Shown: positions 52,305 through 64,000 of the stretch, piece by piece
Position numbering within the stretch: position 1 is the stretch's first letter
Layout: each line of letters starts with the position of its first letter
Source: Caecitellus pseudoparvulus
Taxonomy: Eukaryota; Bigyra: Bicosoecida
NCBI GenBank assembly: GCA_965644315.1
Contig: CBFFRQ010000057.1
Location: 248,001 to 312,000 of the forward strand
Reading direction: 5' to 3'
Length of the DNA: 64,000 bases
Translations under genes and position numbers: made by a program
The notes under the pieces: generated by a model
What the model was told of the DNA's origin: nothing
Database searches by the model: none
The model's input: the letters and a program-made list of their open reading frames with translations, nothing else

Positions 52305-55300
52305 TCAAGATTGAAGCTTGTGCACGCACTTCTTTCGGAGTGGACCTATGGTACGCTTGGCATACGGGTCCTTCAGAACATCTGCATGCCACTGCAGCAG
52401 GGAGAGAAAATGCGCATACCCCAGGTCTGCAAGGCTAGAGTTGGCAGGGAAGGTGAACTTCCTCAGATCGATGACAAGCCCATTTCGCTCTGCGCAGGTC
52501 TTGGCGGTCATGTAGGCGGTTTCAGCCTGCACATGCAGGGATTCTGTCTCGCAGTCAGGGGAGAAGTACCCAAGGAGCTTGCGCACGCCAAGGCTCTTGT
52601 CGTCCAGGAACCCCGCTGAGAGACCGAATTCGAAGGCCACAAACGTGTCCCGCACGTCCGCGTATGCCGCCTTGGCAAAGGCGGCTTGGGCAAGGGTTAG
52701 GTAAGCCACCTTGTCTTCGCCGAACAGAGACAGGAACCCGGTGCGAACGCGCTTCGTCACTGCCTTGCGGTCGTGACTGCCCTTGGGCGGCCGCGTAATG
52801 CGCGTGTCCAGATCCACATCCGGCAACAGCAGGTGGCACAGTTCAATGCAAAAGCCTTGCCATGCCAGCAGCAGCATGAACTGCACGATGCCAGGGAACG
52901 CTGCCTTGCCATCCAAGCTCAAGAGGCGCGCCCCCACGGCAATGATGAAGGCCCGGGTGCGCACCTGCACAGGGCCTGGCTTCACACTGCCATCAGGCGC
53001 CACCCACTTACCGGCCTGGATGAGGCTGTCTTCGGGAATGCAGCTGATGATGGTGGCGCGGTTCATGCGGTGGAAGTGGAACATGATGCCCGCCAGGCTG
53101 CTTTTCAGCAGGTCCGTCATCCTGTCCCTGGCCTCCCCTACGGTATCCACCTCATCGAAAGAAACAGCCAAATGCACAATACCCCGCGGTGCCCGCCCGG
53201 CGTGCCACTTCTTCACCAGCGCCCTGTACTGTGCGTCTTGCTTCAGGGCTGATGGAATGGCCGCCTTGACCAGGGCAAGAGTGCCCTCCGGCTCGGCCCT
53301 GACCGCAGTTGTGCCACCTGAGGCTGCAGCCGCCGCCGCCGCCTCCTCTTTTGCAGCTTCCAGGGCAAACGACGGGGGCTCTGGAAATGTCGCACAATAA
53401 TCTTGCATCAGTATTGGCAGGTGCACCTCTTGCAGGTCTCTTCGCCGCTCTGCGTTGCCTTCCGACCCATCGTCGATGCTCACAACGTCCTTGCCCCATT
53501 TTGCCTGCATGGTCCTGACACTCGCCTCGCCAAGAAGAGGAAGGAGCTGCTGCTGGGCATCGGGCGTCAAGCAAGACACGCTGCGGTCTGCCACTCGACT
53601 TGGGGTCTCTCGAGCGTGCCAAATCACCAAAGAATCCGCGTCGGGAACAATCTGGCTTGCCCTGCGCAACCCTAGAGCGCAGTTGAACTTGCCTTTGGCA
53701 AGTAGGGGCGCCAGCGGGATGGTTACACTGCCCAAGAAGTCATCATCCTGGGGATCTTCATCCCACATTGACAGCCGCAGGCGTGAGTTGGGCCGCTCCG
53801 CCAGCAGCTCTCCCCTGAAGTCAAAAACGGGGTTCAAGTTGTCCCGGATCGTAGGCGTGCGTAGGCGGCGCAGAAAGTTACCCTCACCAATCCTGGACTC
53901 CAGTCGCGTGTCGTTCTGCACCTCTAACACCGCGTACGGGTCGGAGTAGTTGCCGATGCCGAAGTCTTTATTTTCCAAGTTCTTTGCACGGGCTAGGTGC
54001 ACTGTCACGCGATACGTGCGAAGAGCCAACGCACTTGAGCGCACTGTTTCAGCAGCGTCTTCAGTGAGGAGCTGGGGCTCGCTGAGGCGCTTCAGCAGGC
54101 TATTCATAGTGGAGTCAAAGGAACTGGCACCCATTGGGTTTCCATCCCCAGCTGAGGATCCTTGCAGCGGAGTGATGAGGTGGAGCAACTCGGACATGGT
54201 CTCGCGAGCAAAGAGGATGTTGTTCAAGTGCACGAGCACGCGGACCATGGCCCTCCACTGGGCATCTGTTGCCTTCGGCGCGTCCCCAGATGGCAGCAAG
54301 GGTGTGGTGAAGTACGTCACTAGCGGATCGGACATGCTTGCTGCAGATACCAACTCGGCTACGGCGCTGGCTTGAGCATCAGCAAACCGCCCCAGCGTAC
54401 CGACAACGACTTGGTGTGCAAACAAGTTGCAGTTACGGGCGTGCCGACTGCCAGGCAGTTTCGCAAAGCTGCTCAGGTGCATGTGTAAGTATGACGGCAG
54501 CCACTCAGCATAGACACTGTGCAGCTTCCGCGCCTCCACGTCACTAAGCTCCTGCCCTGCCCCCAGCCGCTCCAGGGATTGCTGCATCCCACTCTTCATG
54601 CCTGCTGACGCGTCTTTTTTCAAGGCAACCTCCAAGACGGAGGCCATGGAAGCTTGTCGAAGCAAAACCCACGCTGGCAGGTGCTGCCCAAAGAGTTCCT
54701 CACAATCGATGAGGGGCATCCCAAGCGGACTGGGCTGCACTGCGACGCGCACTGCTGGAGAGAGCACTGCCTCCAGGGCCCTGTGGGCCATAGTGCGCTG
54801 CTCCCGTGACGGAGCGGTCAAGTGTACAGGGCCAGGTGGTGCGACTGCGCCCAGGCCGGCACCATCCTGCTCAGGCGGCCACAACAAGCTGCTGGACAGC
54901 AGCCCTGGCAACGCCCGGACAGTATCATTGAGCTCCGCCATGGAGAAGTGCAGGCCGTTGCTGCTGTTGAAGAGCGAGTCCGGGTTCACAGACGATGGCG
55001 GCAGGCACAGAATCGAGCGCCGAAGGTCAGCTGAGGCGTGGGCGTAGTACGCAGCGCCACGGACGGCCGGCAGCCAACCTTTGGCCAGCGCAGCGCCTGC
55101 CCAATGCCTACCGCTCGGGGCAACGTATAGCTGCAGGAAAGGATTCACAGCACACTCTTCATGCACCAGCAGGCCCAAAGCAAGTGCCGCAGCAGATGTC
55201 TTGGGTGGTGACCGGGGGTCCATGGCCACTGCCAGGAGCTGCTTGGTATCCAGTCCCCCCAACAGCCAACTCCCAGTGCCTTGGCAGGGGGGCAAGATGG

Positions 55301-58300
55301 CGTTCTTCATGCCACCTACTGCGTCCCACAGGTAAGCCGTCAGCGTGGCGAGGAGCCGCGCTCTTGGAGATCCCTTTTGGGACGTTGCGTCGCCCGGCGG
55401 AGCAGCTCGGAGCTCTGGCTCCACGACCGCTGAGAACGCGTAGCCGAAGGGGTCAAAATCAACCAAGCGCTTGATCTCGCGTTCAGCGTGCTTAACTGGA
55501 GCCCGCATGACAGAGACAGATGCCAGTGATGGACCAAGGATGTCAGTCACGGCGCTGCTGAGCTGGGCCGCACTGTCCATCTCGGGTGCCAGCCACGGCA
55601 CAGGCGGCGCGCTCAAACCTTGCGCTATGGAGGCAGCTTGGGCAGAGCTCGCGGCCTCGTCACGGACGCCTCCAGGTGGGTCACATTGCTGCTCACTGCT
55701 CACAATCTTCTCATGGACGCTGCCTCGTTGCAGCGCTGGGCGTGATCCTCGCCTCACCGTGGTGCTGGCGCCTCTTCGGCGAACGGCAGACAGCTCCGAC
55801 TTTGGGCGCGTGGCAGTGAAGCCAGTCCCCACGTTCAGGGTCGGCCGTGCACCCAACGCGGTGGGCATGTGCAGCGTGACGGGCTTCACGTCATCATCTG
55901 CATCGCTGACCGGGTGGTGCGGTGCCACAGGCACGCTCAGCACAGTTGTCCCAAGCACGGTGCCATGCTGTAGGATGTCAGGCAAGGGCACGCCAACTGC
56001 GACGTCCCCCTGCACGACAGTGTCCAACGCGTGAAAGGCAGCCACTGGCACCGGCGCAGCACTGTCAACTGCTGGTGACAGGTCGCGGGAGCTCAAGGAA
56101 GCCGGGCGTCCTCCTGGTGTACGAGACACAGCTGCCAGGAAACGGGCCGACCCTCGAATCCTGCTCTTCAAGCTGCTCACACGGGACTGCAGGACATGTG
56201 CGGATGGAGACAGCACATCGGAGCCAGCAGCAGTGCTGCCTGCAGTGAAGCCCCCCAGCACATCTTGCCGCGCGCCTGGCATGTCCGGTGCGCTGACACT
56301 GCTCTCCAGTGCCTGGGAGATAACGTGCTGGGGCAGGTGTCGCACCTGAAGCACAAGCCGCATCACGCGCTGAGAGGCAGCTGCCGTCCCCTCTTGAGCC
56401 CTTGCTTCTTGGGCCCTGACAATGCCAGGCGGAATCCGCAGCTGCAGCACCGCTCCTTCAAAAGATATGCGCGCGCCCGCCCTGATGTCCGAGACAGCGG
56501 CAGAGGCGAGCGCCCGGGTGCTTTGTGGCAGTGGAACCTCGCTTGCAGTAAGCCTGGGGGCAGAATCCTCGACTGGCTCTGTGTCTGCCCACCAAGCAAC
56601 CACCACCGGTCGCAGTTCGCTGGCTGCAACCCCCCCCCCCAGCGCGGCAAACGCGCAGCTCTGCAAATCAGCGTCAAAGAGTGCAAGTTCCACTGTGTCG
56701 GGCACGAGCTTGTCGCCGTAGGCGTCTCGCAAGGCACGAATATGAGCGGCGTGGGTGCTCACAGCACGTTTCAGCTGCACCGTCACTGTCGCTGTGCGGT
56801 CCACCACCCCTCCCTGGCGCAGCAATCGACCTAGGGCTACTGGCATGTCAGGGCCTGCCCCTGACCAAGCGTCAGCAGCTACAGCCTGCAGTTTGGAAGA
56901 TAGCCGCCCTCGAAGCAGCAAATCTTCTGCAGCTTCCAACCGAAGTGCTGCGACGCTTTGGACCACATCTGCGTTCTCCTGGCTTCGCAATGCCAGCGCG
57001 GCATCGTCCCCGCCAAGGCGACGGCCAGCCACCTGTCCCGGGGCTGTGCAGGCATTGCTAGGGACTATATCTGCCAAAGGAAAGCCGTCTACAGCAACGA
57101 CGATGTCTCGTGTGTGCACGTCATAGGCAGCAAGCTCGGGGTCAACGAGCTGCACTTGGACAGCCTGCCCGCTGCTGCCGCCACAAGCCAGCCGAAAAGC
57201 GCCAGGCTTCGACAGCACAGAAATGGGGAGCTCAGCAGAGACTGTGACTTGCACCCTCCGGCCGACTCGCCCCCTGCCAAGCGAGGCATCTGGAACTTCC
57301 GGCCCGTCACTGCCGTCGCTGTCGCTCTCCTCACCTGGTGCAGAGCTCGTGATGAGGCGCAGCGATCCAGACAATCCCTGCTGCTCCAGCCAAGCAGATT
57401 CTTCTGCGGGATCTGTGTCCCCCCTGCCCTCCAAGGCAGCGGAGAGTCCAGCAGCCAGCGCTTCGCGTCGTTGATCCATGTAATCCCTTCGTGCGCCTTC
57501 GACCATGGCACGCGTGAGGGTGAGCAGGAAAGGAGGATATGCCAGTGCACTTGCCTTTCTTTGCACATCTGCGAGCATGCTGGGCGTGCTTGCCAAGGTG
57601 CGCCACACCTGCTCCCACTCAGCGCTGTCCTTGCTCTCGGCCTCTGGTCCTAGCATGCCGTGCTGCACAAAGTACGAGGCCTTCAAGAAACCCATGCTGG
57701 GGGCGGGAGCCAGCTGCTGGTACAATCGCCACGCCCCTCTGAACACAAAGAGTAGCAGAGAGAGCGTGCGGTCACAGCTGGCCTCATGCTCTCCAGCATC
57801 CTCAAAGGAAGCGGGCGCCTGGCCCATGATCGCCTCCTGGACGAGGGAGATGTACTGAGCGACGCGCTTGGAGGACATGAGGGGAACAGGCCACAGGCGA
57901 GACCATTGGACAACCGCCTGGTAGCATGTTCGAATGAGTTGCTCGAGCACAGCAAGCAGGCGTCGTGTGTCAGAGACCGCGAAGGAGAACTGCAAGTGGG
58001 AGTTCTCCTCACCGGTGTACCGGATGGAGCCGTCTCCGGATGTATCCTCATCACTGTCAGAGTCAGAGCCCGGAGAAGTAGCCGCTTCTCCAGCCCCAGT
58101 GCTGGTATGTGCACTTCGCCCGGAGGGGTTCACTGTCCTGGCGGCGACACGCGCTGCAAGGGAGTCGACCAACGTTCCCATGCGCAGCAGCATGGCATAG
58201 AGGGCCGCAGTGGCATTGGCGGGGTTGGATGTGTTTCCAAAGTCAACGAAAGGGCAAACAGGTGGCAGGGCACCCACCCCCACCTGTTTCAGAAACGCTT

Positions 58301-61300
58301 GACTTGCGTTGGACAGGCCTGCGTCCACCCCGCTGCCCGGGCGCTGCCCAACAGGCCCAGCCACCGACATAGGGGGTAGCGACCGCACAACCCGCACTGG
58401 GTCACGGTCAGCTGACTCCCAGTCTAGGCCGGCATGAGAGCACACCTGGTACACCATGAGCCGATGCTCAAGCGCTCCATGCAGGTGCTGGCTGTACACG
58501 GACAGCTCTTCGCTTTGTTGCCGGAGCTGAGACAGCATGTACATGGCCCCGAACTCCCGCATGGACAGTCGCCCGAGCACTGACATACCATACAGCAAGT
58601 AAGGGACGCCTCCCACATCGTATTGCTCGAGCACAGCTCTGACTCGCGCAGCGGGTGCGGCAGCCCCGTCCGCCCCCGGAGGCGGGTCCGTTGTGGAGGA
58701 GACTGAATCGACAACATCGTCCGCATTCTGACGCACTCCGCGCTCAGGGCTTGCCAGCCAAGCTGATGTAGAGACTTGCTCTGGATCTGCAGAATCGAAG
58801 TTGGGATCTCCACCCTCCTCTAGAACAGCGATGCGGGCCATGTATGCGGTGTGCAGGTAGTGGCTCTGCTGCATCAACACCCGGGTCAGAAGAGGAAGTA
58901 GCTGCTCTGCTGACTGTGGCGCCAAGTTACCCTGTCCACTGTCTCCTAAGTCTTCTGCAAGCTGCTGAGAAAAAATGCCATCGGGAACATTGCCTGAAAG
59001 CAGGCCTGATGCGCCCTCCAGCGACCGGTGCTTCAGACGCTTGCCGGATTCAGGCCCGGGCTTGCAGCCCGCCGCCCCAGAGCGCCGCGGAGCGGGTTGC
59101 TTGCCAATCCACTGAATGCTGGCACCAGCTTCTTCATCGTCTTCATCAGAGGCATCATCAAGCAGGTACTGGGAGTCGGGGTCGAAGGCATCCGCGCCGG
59201 TTGACAAAGGCAGAACAAGGCCAGATGAGGAGCCAGCGGTTTCCCGCTCACTCGTCAAGAGCGCAGTGCGATCCAGCAAGTGCTTGGCGCGGACAATGCT
59301 TTGCCGCGCCCACACGATGCTGTCTGAAGTACCAGCTGGGCTTGGCGGAGCGATCGCCTCTGATGCCGGTGCTGGTGCTGATGGGGCAGCTCGCTGCCGC
59401 TTGGCGAACGGGCAGCAGCAGCTACCGCCGACTTCCTCTGCAACGGCAACGCTCGGGCGGGCGGGAGATGCAGCCGCTTCGCGCTTCTGCCTTGCAGCCC
59501 GGCGCTTTTCCCGACGGGCAAGAACTGCCTCCATGGCTGGCTGCATCTGCTTTGCGTAGAGAAAGTACTGCCTCATGCGCTCCTCAATGGCCCGTCGCTC
59601 TTCACGCTGCCATGCGTCGTGTGCAGCGTCACTGAAGAAGCCCTGCTTACTTGTCCAATCGTGCCGAGCAACGTGGGAAGGGGGACCGAGGAGCCCGACT
59701 GGCACGCACTTGGCGTCCAGGGCGAGAGTTGCTTTGCTTTTCTCAAGAAGCTGAACTGGGTCACTGCCAACTGCCCTCAACTGGGCGCTGGTCACGTAAA
59801 TAGCATGCCGAAGCTTTCTGACGTACTTTACAATGGTCCAGCCTTTGCCTACTGCAGGAATCGGCAGTGGCACAAGTTCGTTCGATTCACCTTGAGCCAA
59901 GTGCTTCACACGTTGTTCAGGTGAGCGAGCAAGTTCGCTGGCAGCAGCCCCCCCCAGGCGTTCTCCATTTGGCAGCGTATCACTTTCAAGCAATGCTTCG
60001 ATGAGCGGTGCAGCTTCTTGGACGACACGGCGCGCGGTGTGCATAGGGTGCTGCATGGCGAGCTTTGCTGACTCCAGTGGCGACGGTGCGGTATCTTGCC
60101 AGGGCGCGCCGACAATCTCATTCCTGCGATGGTGCACATTCTTTGCTGCCGTGCTGCCGTGGAAGGCATGCAGCAAATTCCATTGCAGCATTGTGGACCG
60201 AAGCTCAGCGATGGACGCTGCAGCTGAGGCTGGCTTGCGCGCCGGCTCGGAACCCTGCCCGGCAGCGGCAGCACCAGAAGTTGCAGGGGCAGACACTGGG
60301 GCAGCTACTGGCTCTGGCTTGGGTTTGAGACCTTCAGTGGTGGCATGCCGAGCATGCAGCCAAGCTGCGTCGTCGCCCAGGTCATCATCATCGTCGTCGT
60401 CACTTTCCGAGCCTTCCAAAGGCACAGCGAGCGGCTCTGCGCTTGGCGGGCCACGGGCAGTGCCTGGAGCCGGCAAGCCTTCTTGCACAATGGACCGGCC
60501 TGTGGAGAGAGCTGTGCCTGTCGCCTGCACGATGGCCGAGGCTCCCTTGCGAGCTCCCTTCCACAGGTGGGAGAAGCCGGTGAGCACGCCCGAGACGCCG
60601 ACGACAACCACGCTGCCGACAGCGCCGACCACCACCTGCCCCCCCATTTCCACGACATCTTGTACAGATGACAGCCCCCCAATGATGGCGCTTGTCACGT
60701 CATCGCCGTGGCGGCCATCCCCTCCCACCAGACCTCGCAAATCTTTCAGTCCCACAAGCGGCCCGTCTGCCTCCAGGCTCAGCAGGGGCAACTCGGCCGC
60801 AAGCCCAGCCATCATGAACACCCGCGTCACTGCAGCATGGTCGATGTGAACATATCGGAAGGGGCGTGGTGCAGAGGGAGAGCTCCTTGATCGCCGAGCC
60901 AAGCTCCGCTCGTAGGGCAGCGCCTTGGGCCTCTGGGCTGTGTCCGACCCTGCAAGCAAGACGCTCAGCGGAATGACACCTCCAGATTGTTCACTAGCAT
61001 CGGGGGAAATGGCGGCTTCACGGGGCGGCCCCGCGCCATCCGCTCCGCTTAGCATCAGCGGCTGAGGGGGTGCCAGCTCGCCCGCTGAGGCATGTCCGCC
61101 TCCCGCGGTGCTCCCTGTCTGCGACACAGTCCTGTCATGCTTCGCCAGGCGTCCAAGTTGCATGCCTCGAGTATCCACACGACCTTCATCAATCGTGGCA
61201 CGCAAGTCCCGCCTTTCGCGGCGGAGGGAAGCTTGCTGCTCCGCTCTAGCTTCTGCTGCCTCGTCTGCGACACTCAGGCTGCCGACTGAGGCGCCCATGA

Positions 61301-61758
61301 GAGGGCTAGGCGGAACGGAGGACACAGCTCGGCCGTGGTCAGCAGAGGTGGGGTGAGACACGGCAGGCGGGCGCACGCCTTTATCTGCACCTGCCCGGGT
61401 GTCTGCGGGTGGCTTGCCTCGCACCTTCGATGCGAACCGGCTTGCGGTATGCTTGGCTCTCGTGAAGGCGCTCATTTTCGGGGCTTTTCCCTGCGATGGA
61501 GATCGAGAAGGAGGGGTCATCCGCCGCCCCGGGTGCTCAAAGGCCCACAGCTGCTTACATCTTTCAGTGCTTGTGAAGCAAAGTCCTCGATTGCTTTCTG
61601 CTGTGCCTCGAAGAAGGCGGGGTCGACGTACTGGCCTTGGCTGCCGGTGCCAGTTGATTCAGTCTGCAAAGGAAAAGGAGTGAAAACCTGATCCCATACA
61701 GCAGATAATCAAGATGCCTTTGTATAGGTCTCACGCCAGCTCCTGTGTGTGCTGCCAT
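52305..61758 (-). CDS. Very large C2-domain protein (3104 residues)
   Basis: Exons 61758-61735 (MAAHTGAG), 61663-61559 (TESTGTGSQGQYVDPAFFEA and on) and 61490-52305, all phase 0. The one domain I can name is a C2 domain at about 2530-2643: YRVTVHLARAKNLENKDFGI, NYSDPYAVLEV, LNPVFDFRGELL and LRLSMWDEDPQDDDFLGSV. The Asp residues that bind calcium in C2 loops are present, so calcium-dependent membrane binding is likely. Residues 40-600 are Ser/Ala/Gly-rich and disordered, with a basic start (SRFASKVRGK) and an acidic run of Asp. The central part has helical, conserved-looking stretches (FGAMYMLSQLRQQSEELSVY; LLLFVFRGAWRLYQQLAP). The C-terminal 450 residues are globular (FAFEFGLSAGFLDDK type sequence). 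No transmembrane helix is convincing. Munc13/synaptotagmin-like trafficking is only a guess. Confidence 0.8.
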
Positions 61759-62225
61759 GCTTTGCGGAAGTTGAAGGAGCGGCTGGGGGTGGCACTTGCG
61801 GGGAGCACCTGGTCAGTGGTCAACGCCAAGCTGTGGGTGCAGCTCCAACTTCAGAAACTCAACTCAGAAAATGTTTGGGACACTCTAAATGCACCGACCT
61901 GTGCGAAGTGCTCGGCATCATTTGACGGAGGTGCTGCTGGGACTGCGGTTTTTGCTCACCACGCCGACAATGCCGTAGCCCTGGAGCGGAAGGTCAGGGG
62001 GGGGGGGCCGGCGCAAATGTCTCTACAACGACGCCGTGCGAGCCGGCATCCGTTTACACAAATCCACCCTTCGGGGTGCTGTGTGACAGCGATCACTGCA
62101 TTGTTGCTTCCTGGTGAGGAAGCAGAGACCAGCCGTCTGGTCTACACAACAGAGAAACAGCGAAAGAGACTTGCTTTGTGGAAGAGAAACGCCGCCCACG
62201 CCTCCACCGCGAGCTTTACCTCTCA
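61759..62225. other. Intergenic gap upstream of the C2 gene
   Basis: 467 bases between two minus-strand genes. It contains an 11-base G homopolymer near 61997-62007. No recognisable gene, RNA or promoter element was seen. Confidence 0.35.
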
Positions 62226-64000
62226 CTACAAAGCATCTGAAGCCACAACATAATCTGAGCAGGGTCCATCCTGCCCTCCCTCTCGCACTGCGGGTGCGAG
62301 TCCCACCCCCTCCAGGTCATCTGAGCACGTGTCTGTCACGTCGATAGCGTTGCCATAGTAGCCTTCCTTGCCGGGCTTGTCCCCCGCAGCGATGCTGAAG
62401 AGCCGAGCATCCACGTACCCCCACATGGCGAAGGCTTGGCACTTGGCCTCGTACTGCAGCAGAGCTTCGCACACAACCCCAGCGCCGTCATCGTCCAGCA
62501 CAATTTCCTTCTTCGAGAAGTACGCAGCAGGCTTGGTGATGGTGCAGCCCCCGTTAGCTCTGTCCAGACTCTGCACGCGGCCACGTCGGGCCTTGGGCAG
62601 GCACGCACATGAGCCTGACCGCAGCAGGCCAGTGTGCAGCGGCACACGCAGCAAGCGGTCCGAAGTCTCTGGCCCCCACAGACCATCCTCTGCGATGCCT
62701 TCAGTCACACCGCCACTTACTCGGTGAGAGTTGACCAGGCGCGGCAAGTCTGCGTTCCACCGGCGCTGGTATGCCAGCACTGTCAGGCGCCGCACATCCT
62801 TCCAGCCCTTGGTGGCGGTCTGGCCACCGCAAGTGGGACCTCCTTTGTACCTGAGCACGCTCAGCCCGGCGTCAATGTACTCATGCGTGAGCGGGTGCTG
62901 GGCAAGGTACTCGCTTTCTTCAGTGCTCCAGCCGCCAGGGGGAGGCTGAATCTGACCAGGTTCCACCAAAGTGCCTTCCAACACCCACCCGCTTCGCTGC
63001 AAAGCCCGGGCGTACCCCGCATCCAGCGTGGTGTTCAGGACCAGCATCGTCGTCCCAAAGGCCATAGACACTCTTCCAACAGAGTGGATACGTTCTTCCT
63101 TGGGTGTCTTTTTGCTGTCATCGACGGTGCCGCAGCTTTCATGGGCTGACAGCACGCTGTGCTCCAGCAGCGGCCGCCACATGTGCGTCACATTCATCAA
63201 GATCGGGTTCCAGTCTGCGTACATCTCGTCGGCGATGCTGACGGCGATGTTGCGGTCGGCCGCGGACATGTTCGCGACAGTGACATTCAGCTCAAATGCG
63301 CGCTCCTCCAGCGCTGCATCCTGCATGGCGTCCTTCACCAGTTGGCGGTAAGCAGACGTGGCATGCATGAGCGCCTGTGCGGCAGGTCGCTGCAGGAACG
63401 GTGCTTCGGCCGCGCGGCCGTGCAGGCCAACGCCAGAGGGTGGGTTGACTCGCGCCAGAGCTCCCTGGTCCAGACACAGCAAGTCGTCTGTGATGTGCGC
63501 GTTAAAGCGGGAAAGGGCAGGAACGTCACACGCGACATGTCGCAGGTCAGAGTCCTTGGGAGGCAAGCGCCAAGGCTCCGGCAAGCTGGCCCACTTGCCA
63601 CTGTACAGGTGTCTCACGGTCGGCTCCACAACCATGCTGATGGGGGGCTCCACAGGAACAGGTGCGGCATCTCCCAGAGGCTCCCACACGCCAGTAGTCG
63701 CATTGTACGCCTCCAGCTCGCCGTCAGGGCCAGGCAGCGCACCACTGGAAATGCTGCTCACATCAACGTCCTGCTTCTTGCAAGGGTTAGACGTCGGTCC
63801 ACATGCCTCTAGAGCAGTGTAGGTGAGGGGCGACCCATTCTCTTGCATGGTTCGTACACACTCCGCGTGTTCATGGGACTGATGAATGACTTGTTGCCCG
63901 GGACACGGCTGCGGCAGCTTCTTGACAAAGTTCTCGAGGAACCACATCGCAGCGCGAACCACTGCGGTATTGCAAGCCTGCTGTGTCTTCTGGTCCTCAA
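62226..64000 (-). CDS. Unknown Cys-containing extracellular-looking protein, 5' part outside window
   Basis: An open frame runs from the right edge of the window to a stop at 62226, giving 591 residues; the start lies outside. The first visible residues are EDQKTQQACNTAVVRAAMWF. The sequence has many N-x-S/T sites (NVTVANMSAADRN, MNVTHMW, LNTTLDAG) and scattered Cys, as in secreted or lumenal proteins. A segment at about 62670-62850 (RRLTVLAYQRRWNADLP, then EDGLWGPETSDRLLRVPLH) resembles peptidoglycan-binding-like (PGBD) modules, whose core is DGxxGPxT. A Cys pair precedes NGGCTITKPAAYFSKKEIVL. No enzyme family was recognised. No intron is needed within the visible part. Confidence 0.65.
   Translation of the reverse strand, partial: EDQKTQQACNTAVVRAAMWFLENFVKKLPQPCPGQQVIHQSHEHAECVRTMQENGSPLTYTALEACGPTSNPCKKQDVDVSSISSGALPGPDGELEAYNATTGVWEPLGDAAPVPVEPPISMVVEPTVRHLYSGKWASLPEPWRLPPKDSDLRHVACDVPALSRFNAHITDDLLCLDQGALARVNPPSGVGLHGRAAEAPFLQRPAAQALMHATSAYRQLVKDAMQDAALEERAFELNVTVANMSAADRNIAVSIADEMYADWNPILMNVTHMWRPLLEHSVLSAHESCGTVDDSKKTPKEERIHSVGRVSMAFGTTMLVLNTTLDAGYARALQRSGWVLEGTLVEPGQIQPPPGGWSTEESEYLAQHPLTHEYIDAGLSVLRYKGGPTCGGQTATKGWKDVRRLTVLAYQRRWNADLPRLVNSHRVSGGVTEGIAEDGLWGPETSDRLLRVPLHTGLLRSGSCACLPKARRGRVQSLDRANGGCTITKPAAYFSKKEIVLDDDGAGVVCEALLQYEAKCQAFAMWGYVDARLFSIAAGDKPGKEGYYGNAIDVTDTCSDDLEGVGLAPAVREGGQDGPCSDYVVASDAL

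Overview
The window is a compact, GC-rich nuclear segment from a unicellular eukaryote. Genes on both strands are interrupted by short GT-AG introns, mostly 55-80 nt (longest 212 nt). The conserved genes are eukaryote-specific: POLD3, proteasome alpha4, NHP2, a SAPS phosphatase subunit, an EDEM-type ER mannosidase and Sin3/ING chromatin factors. A CBM20-TPS-TPP fusion and an EGF-rich secreted protein resembling mastigoneme proteins point to a stramenopile (heterotrophic flagellate or alga). That placement is an inference; no rRNA or tRNA gene was seen to confirm it. I chained exons by hand by requiring reading frame, GT-AG borders and homology to agree. Coordinates of conserved genes should be close to exact; starts without homology support are less certain.

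Region by region. 1-8 kb: LRR protein (-, cut by the window edge), mitochondrial-type branched-chain aminotransferase (+), POLD3 (+), a copper-chaperone-like HMA protein (+), an SDR oxidoreductase (-) and a second LRR protein (+). 8-16 kb: a 1648-residue CBM20-trehalose-phosphate synthase/phosphatase-like protein whose catalytic residues appear lost, and a RAP-domain organellar RNA-binding candidate. 16-24 kb, all minus: WD40 protein, unknown protein, S9A oligopeptidase, EGF-rich secreted protein. 24-31 kb: proteasome alpha4 (+), a SAP30-domain/ING-PHD fusion (+), an EDEM3-like mannosidase with PA domain (+), and a JmjC protein (-) whose coding end overlaps the EDEM end. 32.7-47.7 kb: one uninterrupted 15-kb frame encoding a roughly 5000-residue cadherin/IPT multi-pass receptor, including four tandem 327-bp repeats. 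47.8-52 kb: SAPS protein (-), NHP2 (+), AcpS-type synthase (-). 52.3-61.8 kb: a 3104-residue C2-domain protein (-). 62.2-64 kb: a secreted-looking Cys-containing protein (-) cut by the window edge.

The genes do not form a pathway; this is ordinary mixed eukaryotic gene order. The strongest novelty candidates are the SAP30-ING fusion, the cadherin/IPT giant receptor, and the apparent CBM20-TPS pseudoenzyme. A genome-style observation cuts across genes: about half of the inferred introns carry C at donor position +4 (GTGCG or GTACG), and several genes have very small first exons, one apparently consisting of the ATG alone.
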